The notes below the pieces were generated by a model that saw only the letters and a program-made list of their open reading frames with translations, was not told the DNA's origin and did no database searches. From positions 116,794 through 180,793 of the forward strand of contig DHXP01000031.1 of NCBI GenBank assembly GCA_002413745.1: a DNA stretch of 64,000 bases, in the 5' to 3' direction. Made by a program: the position numbers and the translations under genes. Positions within the stretch are counted from its first letter, which is position 1. Each line of letters begins with the position of its first letter. The stretch comes from Flavobacterium sp. UBA5153. GTDB taxonomy: Bacteria > Bacteroidota > Bacteroidia > Flavobacteriales > Flavobacteriaceae. Shown here piece by piece: positions 36,724-45,185 of this stretch.

Positions 36724-37350
36724 TTGAAAACCGAATTCAACGACAAACAAATTGAAATTCTCGAAGTAGCCCAAACACTATTTGCCGAGAAAGGTTTTGA
36801 CGGAACTTCGATTCGGGATATTTCGAAAGTGGCGAAAATCAACATCGCCATGGTTTCGTATTATTTTGGTTCGAAAGAGCGTTTGCTGGAATCCTTGATA
36901 TTATTCAAAACCGCCGGCCTGAAAGTGCAATTGGAAAATTTATTGGAAGAAAACCTTGAGCCTGTTGATAAAATCGATAAACTAATCGAGCTTTACATCA
37001 ATAGAATTAATTGTAACAGGGGAATTTACCGCATTCTGCATTTTGAATTATCCTCAAAAAAAAGGGTATTGGATCTTCAATCTTTTTCAGAATTGAAAAA
37101 GGTAAACTTAAAATCATTGGAACTTATTATTCAAGAAGGGCAAGCCAAAGGCGTTTTTAGAAAAGATGTCATTATTCCGCTTATAACCCCAACAATTCTT
37201 GGGACTTTCTTTCATTTTCAGATGAATAAACCCTTCTTTGAAGAAATATTAAACTTGAAAACCGAAACTCAATACAACAATTATATACAAAACGATTTGA
37301 CAAAGCACATTCAACAAACCATAAAAGCCCTTTTGATATATGAAAATTAG
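36724..37350 (+). CDS. TetR/AcrR-family regulator of the efflux operon
   Basis: About 208 residues. The HTH region reads ILEVAQTLFAEKGFDGTSIRDISKVAKINIAMVSYYFGSKERLLESL, given in parts: GFDGTSIRDIS and INIAMVSYYFGSKERL are diagnostic. The C-terminal half is an all-helical ligand domain. No in-frame ATG precedes the HTH; TTG at 36724 is the most likely start, overlapping the stop of a two-codon ATG CAT TGA frame beginning at 36719. Its 3' end overlaps the tolC start by 11 nt, so the four genes form one operon. Twin operators on its promoter suggest substrate-induced derepression. Confidence 0.9.
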   Translation: MKTEFNDKQIEILEVAQTLFAEKGFDGTSIRDISKVAKINIAMVSYYFGSKERLLESLILFKTAGLKVQLENLLEENLEPVDKIDKLIELYINRINCNRGIYRILHFELSSKKRVLDLQSFSELKKVNLKSLELIIQEGQAKGVFRKDVIIPLITPTILGTFFHFQMNKPFFEEILNLKTETQYNNYIQNDLTKHIQQTIKALLIYEN

Positions 37351-38680
37351 TCAATTATTACTCTTGGGGATTTACTTTATTGGATTTTCATCAATAGATG
37401 CACAAGAAAAAACCAGCTTAACCCTCGACGAAGCCGTTAACATGGCCTGGAGCAAAAGCAATGATGTTATCTTGGGAAACACCAAAGTAAATACCAAAAA
37501 ATACGAATTACAAGCGGCAAAAAATAGTCAATATCCCGATTTAAAAATAGCGGGACAATACCAAAGATTGACGAAAGCCACGATAAACCTAAAAATAAAT
37601 CAAGGCAATAGTTCACAGGCTCCACCTATCGTAGATCGCTTGATGATTGGGCAAATCAATGCCAGCCTTCCCGTTTTTGAAGGTTTCAAAATACAAAACA
37701 GCATCCAAGTTTCCGAAAATCTGTATCAGGCCGAAGCAGCGACAGCTTCGCAAACGAAGGAAGAAATTGCGATGAAAGTCATAGAATATTATGCCAGTTT
37801 GTATAAGTCCCAGAAAACGCTCGAAATCCTGAAAGAAAATCAAAAACGGGCGGAACAACGCGTGTTCGATTTTAGCGAAATGGAAAAAAACGGAATTATT
37901 CCAAGAAATGATTTACTGAAATCACAATTGCAAGTTTCGAGAATACAACTTTCCATTGACGAGACGAACAACAATTTGAACATTGTAAACTATTATCTGG
38001 TTACACTTTTAAAACTACCTGCCGAAACAAAATTAGAAGTTAGAGAAAGTGATTTTTTCAATTTTAAAATGGATAATATTCCGACGGATGAAAAACCAGC
38101 ACTTGAAAATCGCAAGGATTTAGAAGCGATGCGATTTGAGGAAAAGGCAAGCAAGGCAAGCATAAAAATGGCACGAAGTGCCTATTATCCTAAGATTACA
38201 CTCGTTGGTGGTTACACTTCATTAGATTTGAAAAATTTGGTTACGGTTCAAAACGCAATGAATTATGGAGTTGGAGTTTCCTATGATTTGAGTGACATTC
38301 TAAAAAATGGTGCCCTGGTAAAACTGGCTGAAAGCAAATCCCTTGAAGTACAAAATTCACAAGAAATCCTAACCGACAATATCAAAATTCAGGTTGAGCA
38401 GGCCATTGAAAACTATGATTTGTCGCTAAAACAAAGCCAGGTTTACCTTCAGGCATTCGAACAGGCGTCGGAAAATTACCGGATTGTAAAAGACAAATAT
38501 GACAATGGACTTTCGGACACCAATGATTTACTCGAAGCCGATGTTGATCAGCTAAATTCCAAGATCAATACCACATTGGCAAAAGCCAATATTATCCAAA
38601 AATATTACGAGCTGCTTTCGGCAACAGGACAATTATCGCAATCTTTCAATCTCCCGATAGCTATCGGGACAAAAAACTAA
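37340..38680 (+). CDS. TolC-family outer-membrane efflux protein
   Basis: 446 residues. Signal peptide MKISQLLLLGIYFIGFSSIDA, then two OEP repeats typical of TolC trimers (TLDEAVNMAWSKSNDVILGN; coiled-coil runs in ALENRKDLEAMRFEEKASKASIKMARSAYYPKI, quoted here only by LENRKDLEAMRFEEKA and ARSAYYPKITLVGGY). It provides the outer-membrane channel for the pump encoded by the next two genes. It overlaps tetR by 11 nt and precedes the adaptor by 13 nt. Confidence 0.94.
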   Translation: MKISQLLLLGIYFIGFSSIDAQEKTSLTLDEAVNMAWSKSNDVILGNTKVNTKKYELQAAKNSQYPDLKIAGQYQRLTKATINLKINQGNSSQAPPIVDRLMIGQINASLPVFEGFKIQNSIQVSENLYQAEAATASQTKEEIAMKVIEYYASLYKSQKTLEILKENQKRAEQRVFDFSEMEKNGIIPRNDLLKSQLQVSRIQLSIDETNNNLNIVNYYLVTLLKLPAETKLEVRESDFFNFKMDNIPTDEKPALENRKDLEAMRFEEKASKASIKMARSAYYPKITLVGGYTSLDLKNLVTVQNAMNYGVGVSYDLSDILKNGALVKLAESKSLEVQNSQEILTDNIKIQVEQAIENYDLSLKQSQVYLQAFEQASENYRIVKDKYDNGLSDTNDLLEADVDQLNSKINTTLAKANIIQKYYELLSATGQLSQSFNLPIAIGTKN

Positions 38681-38693
38681 TATAATCATTCCC

Positions 38694-39773
38694 ATGGAAA
38701 AGAAAAAAACAAATACAAAATTCATAATCATCTTTGTGGTTTTGGTGGCTATAGGCATTACTTATGGTAGTTTCAAATACATTCATTCCTTGTCTCATGA
38801 AAGCACAGATGATGCGCAAATCGAGAAAAACATGAATCCAATTATTCCTAAAGTTTCTGGTTATGTCAACAAAGTGTATGTGAAAGACAATGCCTTTGTC
38901 AAGAAAGGAGATACCTTATTCACCATCGACACACGAGATTTTCAATTAAAAATAGAGGAGGCAAATGCCGCAATGGTGGCAGCCGAAGGTAATTTTGAAG
39001 TTGCTAAAGCTGATATTGGAAGTGCTATGGCCAGTATTTCAGTTTCTGATGCCAATATGCGTTCGGCAGGTGGAAATATTGAGTCAGCAAAAATTAGATT
39101 GGGACGAGTTACGAGCGATTACATTCGATATGATAATTTATACAAAAATCATTCCATCACCAAACAGCAATTTGAGCAAGCCTTGGCAGCAAAACAAGAA
39201 GCTGAAAATCAAGTTCGAATATTACAACAACAAGAAAAAGCAAGTTCTTATCAAAAATCGGCCATTATAGCCAAATCGAAAGTTTCAAGTAAACAAACCG
39301 AGGTTGCCGCCGCCAATATCAAAAGAGCAAAAGCCCAACTTGATGCAGCAAAACTAAATTTATCCTATACCGTTGTAACGGCTGCCATTGACGGACAGGT
39401 TTCGAAAATTGACATCCAACCGGGACAATTGGTTCAACCGGGACAATCGTTGTTTTATATTATCAATAATGCAACTGCATGGGTAATTGCCAATTTCAAG
39501 GAAACGCAATTGGACAAGATGGTCATTGGGCAAAAAGTAACCATAAAAGTGGATGCCTATCCTGATTATAAATTTGAAGGTGAAATTGCGTCCTTTTCGC
39601 CTGCAACGGGATCTGTATTTTCTTTACTGCCTCCAGATAACGCTACCGGAAACTTCGTGAAAACCATCCAACGTTTACCCGTAAAAATAAGTTTGAATGC
39701 GTCAAACGATGCCAAAAAAATAAAATTACTTCGTCCTGGGATGAATGTAAATGTTGATGTTCATTTGAATTAA
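38694..39773 (+). CDS. HlyD/EmrA-type periplasmic adaptor
   Basis: 359 residues. One N-terminal membrane helix (FIIIFVVLVAIGITYGSF), then biotinyl-lipoyl halves (IIPKVSGYVNKVYVKDNAFV and TVVTAAIDGQVSKIDIQPGQ) flanking an alpha-helical hairpin, and a beta-barrel ending near LLRPGMNVNVDVHLN. The HESTDDAQIEKN motif just after the helix is typical of EmrA adaptors. It links the inner-membrane MFS pump to TolC. Confidence 0.95.
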   Translation: MEKKKTNTKFIIIFVVLVAIGITYGSFKYIHSLSHESTDDAQIEKNMNPIIPKVSGYVNKVYVKDNAFVKKGDTLFTIDTRDFQLKIEEANAAMVAAEGNFEVAKADIGSAMASISVSDANMRSAGGNIESAKIRLGRVTSDYIRYDNLYKNHSITKQQFEQALAAKQEAENQVRILQQQEKASSYQKSAIIAKSKVSSKQTEVAAANIKRAKAQLDAAKLNLSYTVVTAAIDGQVSKIDIQPGQLVQPGQSLFYIINNATAWVIANFKETQLDKMVIGQKVTIKVDAYPDYKFEGEIASFSPATGSVFSLLPPDNATGNFVKTIQRLPVKISLNASNDAKKIKLLRPGMNVNVDVHLN

Positions 39774-39828
39774 AACCACCTTCTTTTAGAAAAAGACAAA
39801 TAATTAATCTAAAATAGCAAAATAAACG

Positions 39829-41400
39829 GTGGAAGACGAATTAGTAGAATACGGTTTCAGAAGGATTATTATTACGGTAACAGCCGTACTATGTGCCTTG
39901 CTTGAAATCGTGGATACCACAATTGTAAACGTGGCTTTGAACAATATGCGAGGTAGCCTTGGCGCCACTCTTACGGATATCGCTTGGGTGATTACGGCTT
40001 ATGCTATTGCCAATGTAATTGTAATCCCGATGACAAGCTGGCTTTCACAGCAATTCGGTCGACGCAATTATTTTGCGGTTTCGATTATTATTTTTACTGT
40101 TTCCTCCTTTTTATGCGGCAATGCCGATAATATATGGGAACTCGTCGCCTTCCGATTTGTTCAGGGACTTGGAGGTGGAGCCTTGTTAGTAACAGCACAA
40201 ACCATCATTACCGAAAGTTATCCTGTTGCCAAAAGAGGAATGGCACAAGCTATTTATGGCATGGGAGTTATCGTGGGACCTACGCTTGGACCACCTTTGG
40301 GCGGTTATATTGTGGATCATTTTTCTTGGCCATTTATTTTTTACATCAACATTCCAATTGGGATTATCGCTACCATACTAACGCTAACGTTTGTTAAAAG
40401 CCCGAAATATGGCGACAAACTAAAAGCAAATCAAGTCGATTGGTGGGGAATTGCCTTTTTGGCAACATTCATCGGTTCCTTACAATTTGTCTTGGAACAC
40501 GGGCAACAAGATGACTGGTTCAACGATAAGTTAATTTTGGGTTTAAGTATTGTATCCTTATTTGGATTGATCCTTTTTATCAAAAGAGAACTCACTTATA
40601 AACATCCTATTGTCAACTTAAAAGTGTTGAAAAACACCAATTTGAGAGTGGGAACCATCATGAGTTTCATTATGGGATTTGGTTTGTATGGCTCCACTTT
40701 TATAGTGCCCATTTACACCCAATCCGTTTTGGGTTGGAGCGCTTTGGATGCAGGTTTATTGCTAATTCCAAGTTCCATAACTACCGGAATTATGATGCCT
40801 TTTATTGGAAAAATGATTCAACGAGGTGTGCCACAAGCTTATATGGTGGCTGTAGGATTCATGATATTTTTCTTTTTTACTTTTTGGATGCACAACATAA
40901 TTACGCCAAATACCAGCGCAGAAGAAATGTTTTGGCCATTAATATTAAGAGGCATCGGACTTGGATTATTGTTCGTGCCAATCACTACACTTTCCTTATC
41001 GACACTTTCGGGGAAACATATTGGAGAAGGAGCCGCTTTTACGGGTATGATGAGACAACTTGGAGGTTCTTTCGGGATTGCCATCATCACCACTTTCATT
41101 GCGATATTCAATCAAGGACACCGTGTGAATTTAATTTCACACCTTGACAAAACTTCTTTTCAAGTACAGCAAACTGTGCAGAAAATGCAACAAGGTTTTA
41201 TGTCAAAAGGATTTAGTTTCAATGAATCTTTGGCAAAGGCCTATAAAGCTATCGAGTTTAAAGTTATGGTTCAAAGTTCCGTATTGACGTATATGGATGT
41301 GTTTTTGTATTTGGGTATCCTGTTTTTACTTTGCATTCCTTTCATTCTTATGATTAAAAAAGGAAAAGGGAAAATTAATCCTGCTGATGCAATGCATTAG
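39829..41400 (+). CDS. DHA2-family MFS multidrug transporter (EmrB-like)
   Basis: 523 residues, 14 predicted membrane helices. Motifs: LEIVDTTIVNVALNNM (helix 1, motif D1), WLSQQFGRRNYF (motif A), RFVQGLGGGALLVTAQTII (motif B) and GPTLGPPLGGYIVDHFSWPF (motif C). GTG at 39829 is the start. Proton-driven export of hydrophobic toxins across the inner membrane, working with the adaptor and TolC encoded upstream. The actual substrate cannot be inferred. It ends two bases before the convergent yaaA gene. Confidence 0.95.
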   Translation: MEDELVEYGFRRIIITVTAVLCALLEIVDTTIVNVALNNMRGSLGATLTDIAWVITAYAIANVIVIPMTSWLSQQFGRRNYFAVSIIIFTVSSFLCGNADNIWELVAFRFVQGLGGGALLVTAQTIITESYPVAKRGMAQAIYGMGVIVGPTLGPPLGGYIVDHFSWPFIFYINIPIGIIATILTLTFVKSPKYGDKLKANQVDWWGIAFLATFIGSLQFVLEHGQQDDWFNDKLILGLSIVSLFGLILFIKRELTYKHPIVNLKVLKNTNLRVGTIMSFIMGFGLYGSTFIVPIYTQSVLGWSALDAGLLLIPSSITTGIMMPFIGKMIQRGVPQAYMVAVGFMIFFFFTFWMHNIITPNTSAEEMFWPLILRGIGLGLLFVPITTLSLSTLSGKHIGEGAAFTGMMRQLGGSFGIAIITTFIAIFNQGHRVNLISHLDKTSFQVQQTVQKMQQGFMSKGFSFNESLAKAYKAIEFKVMVQSSVLTYMDVFLYLGILFLLCIPFILMIKKGKGKINPADAMH

Positions 41401-41401
41401 A

Positions 41402-42160
41402 TTATCGTGTAAAAACCAAATGATTTCCTTTTGACAAATTGGAGTCAAATTGATAGCCTTCATAATTGAAACCTTTCAAATCTTCAATGGTTTTTGCATT
41501 GGTATCGATAATATAACGCACCATCATTCCCCTCGCCTTCTTGGCAAAAAAGCTGATTATTTTTAGTTTTCCGTTTTTGTAATCCTTGAATTCGGGCGTG
41601 ATTACAGGAACTTTCAATGCTTTTATGTCAATAACCGAAAAATATTCGTTGCTCGCCAAATTGATAAAAAGCTCGCCTTTTTCGAGTTCTTTGTTCAATG
41701 CTTTTGTAATGGCGGCTTTCCAAAATTCGTATAAGTTTTTGCTCTCGCCAATGGGCAATTTGGTTCCCATTTCCAGTCGGTAAGCCTGAATTAAATCCAA
41801 TGGTTTCAGGATTCCATACAAACCTGATAGAATTCGAACGCTGTCTTGCAAAGTTTCTAATTTCTCCGTTGGAATCGAATAAGCATCCAAACCAGCATAC
41901 ACATCACCATCAAAAGCAAATAGGGCAGGACGGGCGTTTTCTGGAGCAAAAGGCGTTTTCCAATCTTGATTGCGTTGCCAATTCAAATCGGCCAGTTTAT
42001 CCGAAATATCCATTAATTCCGAAAGGTCTTTGGGCGATTTTTGTTTCAAAACTTTATGAACCTGTCTTGCTTCTTTTAAAAACAGAGCCTCCGAGAATTT
42101 TGCTGTTGGCAATGTTTTTTCAAAGTTCAACGATTTGGCTGGCGATAGTACAATTTTCAT
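41402..42160 (-). CDS. yaaA: Peroxide stress protein YaaA (DUF328)
   Basis: 252 residues of the YaaA/DUF328 family. Typical features: MKIVLSPAKSLNFEK at the start, FDGDVYAGLDAYSI and LRILSGLYGIL-like VRILSGLYGILKPLDLIQAYRLEMGTK (in part), and FFAKKARGMMVRYI near the end. In E. coli YaaA lowers free iron during peroxide stress and binds DNA. It is monocistronic and read towards the efflux operon with no spacer. Confidence 0.94.
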   Translation of the reverse strand: MKIVLSPAKSLNFEKTLPTAKFSEALFLKEARQVHKVLKQKSPKDLSELMDISDKLADLNWQRNQDWKTPFAPENARPALFAFDGDVYAGLDAYSIPTEKLETLQDSVRILSGLYGILKPLDLIQAYRLEMGTKLPIGESKNLYEFWKAAITKALNKELEKGELFINLASNEYFSVIDIKALKVPVITPEFKDYKNGKLKIISFFAKKARGMMVRYIIDTNAKTIEDLKGFNYEGYQFDSNLSKGNHLVFTR

Positions 42161-42290
42161 AATTATTTGTTCTCTTGATTGGAATTTTCAAAAGTACAAA
42201 TTGAAAAACCGAAAATGAAAATTGTCTGTCATTATATTTATGTATTTTTGGATTTGAAAATGAACACAGATTGCACAGATTCCCACAGAT

Positions 42291-42500
42291 AATTTTTAGA
42301 TTTACAAGAATCTTTCAGTTGAATTATCTGTTCCGTTAGGAACTAAACATTGGTAGAAATTAATTTTTAGGTTTGCAAGAATCTGTTTGATTAGATTGCT
42401 TGTTCCGTTAGAAACAAAATATAGGTAGAAAATTTTTTTTTTAGATTTACAAGAATCCGTTTCATTATATTGCTAGTTCCTAACGGAACAAAAAACTGAC
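42291..42500. repeat. Three tandem 70-bp repeats with an inverted core in the third
   Basis: Units start at 42291, 42362 and 42431. Each contains ATTTACAAGAATC-like sequence, then a palindromic core, then (in units 1 and 2) GGTAGAAA. The core is GTTCCGTTAGGAAC in unit 1, GTTCCGTTAGAAAC in unit 2, and GTTCCTAACGGAAC in unit 3, which is the exact reverse complement of the unit 1 core. The stretch 42161-42290 before it contains only ACAGATT-type fragments and no gene. Confidence 0.75.
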
Positions 42501-42553
42501 TAACTTTTATGAATCCGTTAAGTCCATACCAATTTAAAATTCCACATTTTTTT

Positions 42554-43078
42554 ATGTCCAAAATCGAAATCAAGAAAGCAACAATTTCCGATCTTGAAAT
42601 TATTCAGGAAATCAGCAAGCAGACTTTCACCGAAACTTTTGCAGCCGTGAATACGCCAGAAAATATGGCCAATTATGTCCGTGAAAATTTCAATCCAGAA
42701 CAAATGACTTCGGAAATAAACAACCCGGAATCGGCTTTTTATCTTGCTGTTTTAGAAAATAAAACCATTGGCTACTTGAAAATAAACTTTGGCAACTCCC
42801 AAACCGAAAAACAAAAAGAAAACACTTTAGAAATTCACAGAATCTACGTATTGCAAGCCTTTCACGGGAAAAAAGTGGGTCAATTGTTGCTTGACGAAGC
42901 GATAAAAATCGCAAAATAAACTAACGTTGATTGGGTTTGGCTGGGCGTTTGGGAAGAAAATCACAGAGCGCTGCAATTTTATTCTAAAAATGGTTTTGTC
43001 GAATTTGACCAACACGTTTTCACCTTGGGCAATGATGTACAAACCGACTTGTTGATGCAACTCAAAATAAACAATTAA
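42554..43078 (+). pseudogene. GNAT N-acetyltransferase interrupted by an in-frame TAA
   Basis: The frame from ATG 42554 reads MSKIEIKKATISDLEIIQEI, a GNAT beginning, through IHRIYVLQAFHGKKVGQLLLDEAI (acetyl-CoA loop, quoted in part as AFHGKKVGQLLL), then stops at TAA 42917-42919. The same frame continues without any shift as TNVDWVWLGVWEENHRALQF and YSKNGFVEFDQHVF, the normal last part of the fold, ending at 43076-43078. A single nonsense change (for example from GAA, CAA or AAA) explains this. The acetyl-CoA binding loop is kept but the last strands would be lost unless the stop is read through or is a sequencing error. Confidence 0.85.
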
Positions 43079-43119
43079 CCAAGTCACTCCCAGTGAATCG
43101 AATTTCGTATTTTTGAAGA

Positions 43120-44091
43120 ATGAGCACAACACCTGATTCTGAAGCCAAAGGATATAACAATTACGGAGCGCACTTGCGCAAAAAATACAACGGACAACGT
43201 GTCTATAAAGTGATTGTCGACGGTGGTTTTTCCTGTCCCAACAGAGACGGAAGCAAAGGCTACGGCGGTTGCACCTATTGCAATGTCGATTCCTACACGC
43301 CGGAAATTTCGAGAACTTCGACTACAATGCAAGCGCAGTTAAAGGACGGAATGCAGCGCGCCAAAAACTTTTACAAAGCCGATAAATATATCGTTTATTT
43401 CCAGCCAAACACCAATACGTATGCTCCAGTTCATTATTTAAAAACGATGTACGACGAAGCATTATCCGTCAACACCGACGATGTTGTGGGGTTTTCTGTT
43501 GGCACGCGACCCGATTGCATCGATGCCGAAAAAGTGGCGTTATTGGAAAGTTATTGCGACCGATTTGACGTGGATTTGGAGATGGGAATGGAATCGATTT
43601 ATGACGAAACTTTAGAGCAAATTAACCGAGGTTGCAGCCACGCCGAGTTTGTTGCCGCGGTAGAATTGCTCAAAGACAGTCCACTCGATTTGTGTGTGCA
43701 TACCATTTTTGGATTTCCTTGGGAAACCCGGGAAATGATGTTGGGTTATATCCACGAAATCAACCGATTTCCACAAATAAAATTCGTGAAATTCCATCAT
43801 TTGCATATTGTCGAAGGCTCGATTATGGGAGCCAAATACAAGAAAAACCCATTTAAACTCTTCACTTTGGAAGAATACACCGACTTGCTTTGCGAGTTAA
43901 TCCCGCTTTTGCGACCCGACATCGTGATCCAGCGCTTGTTTGGAATATCCGATTGGGATTTGCTCATTGCGCCCAATTGGGGATTGAACAAATCGAATAT
44001 TCAAAGCTATATCGAGAAGGAAATCGACCGCAGGGGAATTGTCCAGGGTTCTGATTATGCTGGTTCGGATGAGATTATTTTTAAAAAGTAA
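43120..44091 (+). CDS. TIGR01212-family radical SAM protein (YhcC-like)
   Basis: 323 residues. The 4Fe-4S cluster cysteines are in FSCPNRDGSKGYGGCTYCNV, the long-spaced arrangement of the YhcC group. Other motifs are YFQPNTNTYAPV, VGFSVGTRPDCID, LEMGMESIYDETLEQINRG and CVHTIFGFPWET. Reductive cleavage of S-adenosylmethionine is expected; the substrate of the family is not established, with tRNA or other RNA modification suspected for relatives. It starts 41 nt after the broken GNAT gene. Confidence 0.93.
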   Translation: MSTTPDSEAKGYNNYGAHLRKKYNGQRVYKVIVDGGFSCPNRDGSKGYGGCTYCNVDSYTPEISRTSTTMQAQLKDGMQRAKNFYKADKYIVYFQPNTNTYAPVHYLKTMYDEALSVNTDDVVGFSVGTRPDCIDAEKVALLESYCDRFDVDLEMGMESIYDETLEQINRGCSHAEFVAAVELLKDSPLDLCVHTIFGFPWETREMMLGYIHEINRFPQIKFVKFHHLHIVEGSIMGAKYKKNPFKLFTLEEYTDLLCELIPLLRPDIVIQRLFGISDWDLLIAPNWGLNKSNIQSYIEKEIDRRGIVQGSDYAGSDEIIFKK

Positions 44092-44239
44092 GTAAATTTT
44101 TACTTTGTTTATTTTGTTATATTTGAAGGGAATAAAATATATACTTTCGAAAACACATTAGATATAGTGCTTTTTTGAGTTGCGTATATATACGAGTTAG
44201 CGGTCATACTAAAAAAAAGTAGAAATTAATATATAAATT

Positions 44240-44512
44240 ATGTTATCAGAAGAAGAAAAAAGAAAAATAATTTTTGCATTGAACCAAAAAATTCCCAATT
44301 TGAAATGTCCAATGTGTAATCATAATAAATTCTCTTTGACAGAAGGTTATTTCAGTAATTTTATACAAGATCTGAAAAACATTTCATTAGGTGGTCCAAA
44401 TATTCCAACAACTGCAATAATATGTGAAAATTGTGGATTTGTAAGTCAACACGCTTTAGGAGCTTTAAAATTATTACCACAAGAAACTAAAAATGAAGAA
44501 GATGGCAAATAA
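44240..44512 (+). CDS. Small zinc-ribbon protein of unknown function
   Basis: 90 residues. Two CxxC knuckles, C23-P-M-C26 and C62-E-N-C65, are spaced as in a zinc ribbon. The hydrophilic N-terminal part (MLSEEEKRKIIFALNQKI) is helical. No membrane segment or enzyme motif is visible. It overlaps the next gene by 20 nt, indicating translational coupling. I do not recognise a family with a known role. Both genes are inside the GTTAGC-bounded unit. Confidence 0.75.
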   Translation: MLSEEEKRKIIFALNQKIPNLKCPMCNHNKFSLTEGYFSNFIQDLKNISLGGPNIPTTAIICENCGFVSQHALGALKLLPQETKNEEDGK

Positions 44513-44894
44513 TATTAACCCCGACAATATGAATAATATTGACCTAAATGATGAGTTTTCTAAAAATATGACTGTTCACAAAAATGTTGAGCAAGAAATT
44601 ATAATAACAACTTCTGATAAAATAGAACTAGTTCTAATTAAAACAAAAGAGATATTAACTTCCCAAAGAGATTGGTGGACACCATTTGGTTTATTACTTG
44701 CTTTTGTTACAACATTTTGTACAGCCGATTTTAAAGAATTTGCTGGTATAACTAAAGATACTTGGGAAGCACTTTTCATATTGCTTACAATCGGTGCATT
44801 CATTTGGCTTTTGAAAAGTCTAATAAAGCTATGGAAATATTGGGGAAAAGATGATTTGAAAATGATAATCAATCAAATAAAAGTTAAAGAATAA
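44493..44894 (+). CDS. Small two-helix membrane protein, partner of the zinc-ribbon protein
   Basis: 133 residues. A polar, acidic N-terminal half of about 60 residues is followed by two hydrophobic helices, near residues 62-76 (WTPFGLLLAFVTTF) and 92-112 (EALFILLTIGAFIWLLKSLI), and a lysine-rich tail. Start at 44493 or the second ATG at 44502. The topology would leave both ends on one side of the membrane. No known family recognised. Coupled sensor and membrane effector pairs look like this, but that is speculation. Confidence 0.72.
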   Translation: MKKMANNINPDNMNNIDLNDEFSKNMTVHKNVEQEIIITTSDKIELVLIKTKEILTSQRDWWTPFGLLLAFVTTFCTADFKEFAGITKDTWEALFILLTIGAFIWLLKSLIKLWKYWGKDDLKMIINQIKVKE

Positions 44895-44913
44895 AGTACG
44901 AACCGCTAACACC

Positions 44914-45146
44914 CCCGTGCTTTGCGATGGTCTCCCGACCTCGTAGCCTGTTTGCCATAACGAGAATATTATTTACGTGATTATCCAATCAGAAGATAAT
45001 GGATGGAGCGATTCTAATTAGCAACAGAAACTCATACCAGATTATTAACACTTGAAAATGCAGATAATCCTGTTGCTGATATTTTAAATTTGAACATTTT
45101 TTTAAGAGTACTGCTGCGAGGTCGGGAGACCTTCGCAGAACAGGGG
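44914..45146. repeat. Long inverted repeat (30-nt arms) at the end of the cassette-like unit
   Basis: Left arm 44914-44943 (ending TCTCCCGACCTCG) and right arm 45117-45146 (starting CGAGGTCGGGAGACC) match at 26 of 30 positions. Inside, AGCAACAG and CTGTTGCT form a second pair. The core pairs GCTAAC and GTTAGC lie outside it, making one palindrome of about 260 nt. Confidence 0.75.
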
Positions 45147-45185
45147 CTTAATTCAAAGTTAGCCTTGTGCTCGAATTATAAGAGT

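Larger units (their letters stand above)
44196..45163. mobile_element. Cassette-like unit bounded by GTTAGC direct repeats
   Basis: GTTAGC at 44196-44201 is repeated at 45158-45163. Between them lie two overlapping small genes followed by inverse core GCTAAC (44905-44910) and a long palindrome. Order (core, gene, inverse core, stem arms, core) is that of an integron cassette with attC. However, canonical GTTRRRY is not met (GTTAGCG and GTTAGCC), and no integrase gene is present. A -7 box TATATTTG at 44118-44125 stands just outside the unit. The homologous core genome resumes with the hypothetical gene at 45186 or trmH. Confidence 0.5.

Noticed and set aside
42291-42500. CRISPR-like tandem repeats
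   Set aside because: Only three degenerate ~70-bp units in direct contact with no unique spacers and no cas genes; treated as a tandem repeat.
44196-45163. Canonical integron attC site
   Set aside because: The core GTTAGCG/GTTAGCC does not fit GTTRRRY and the palindrome is longer than typical attC; kept only as cassette-like.
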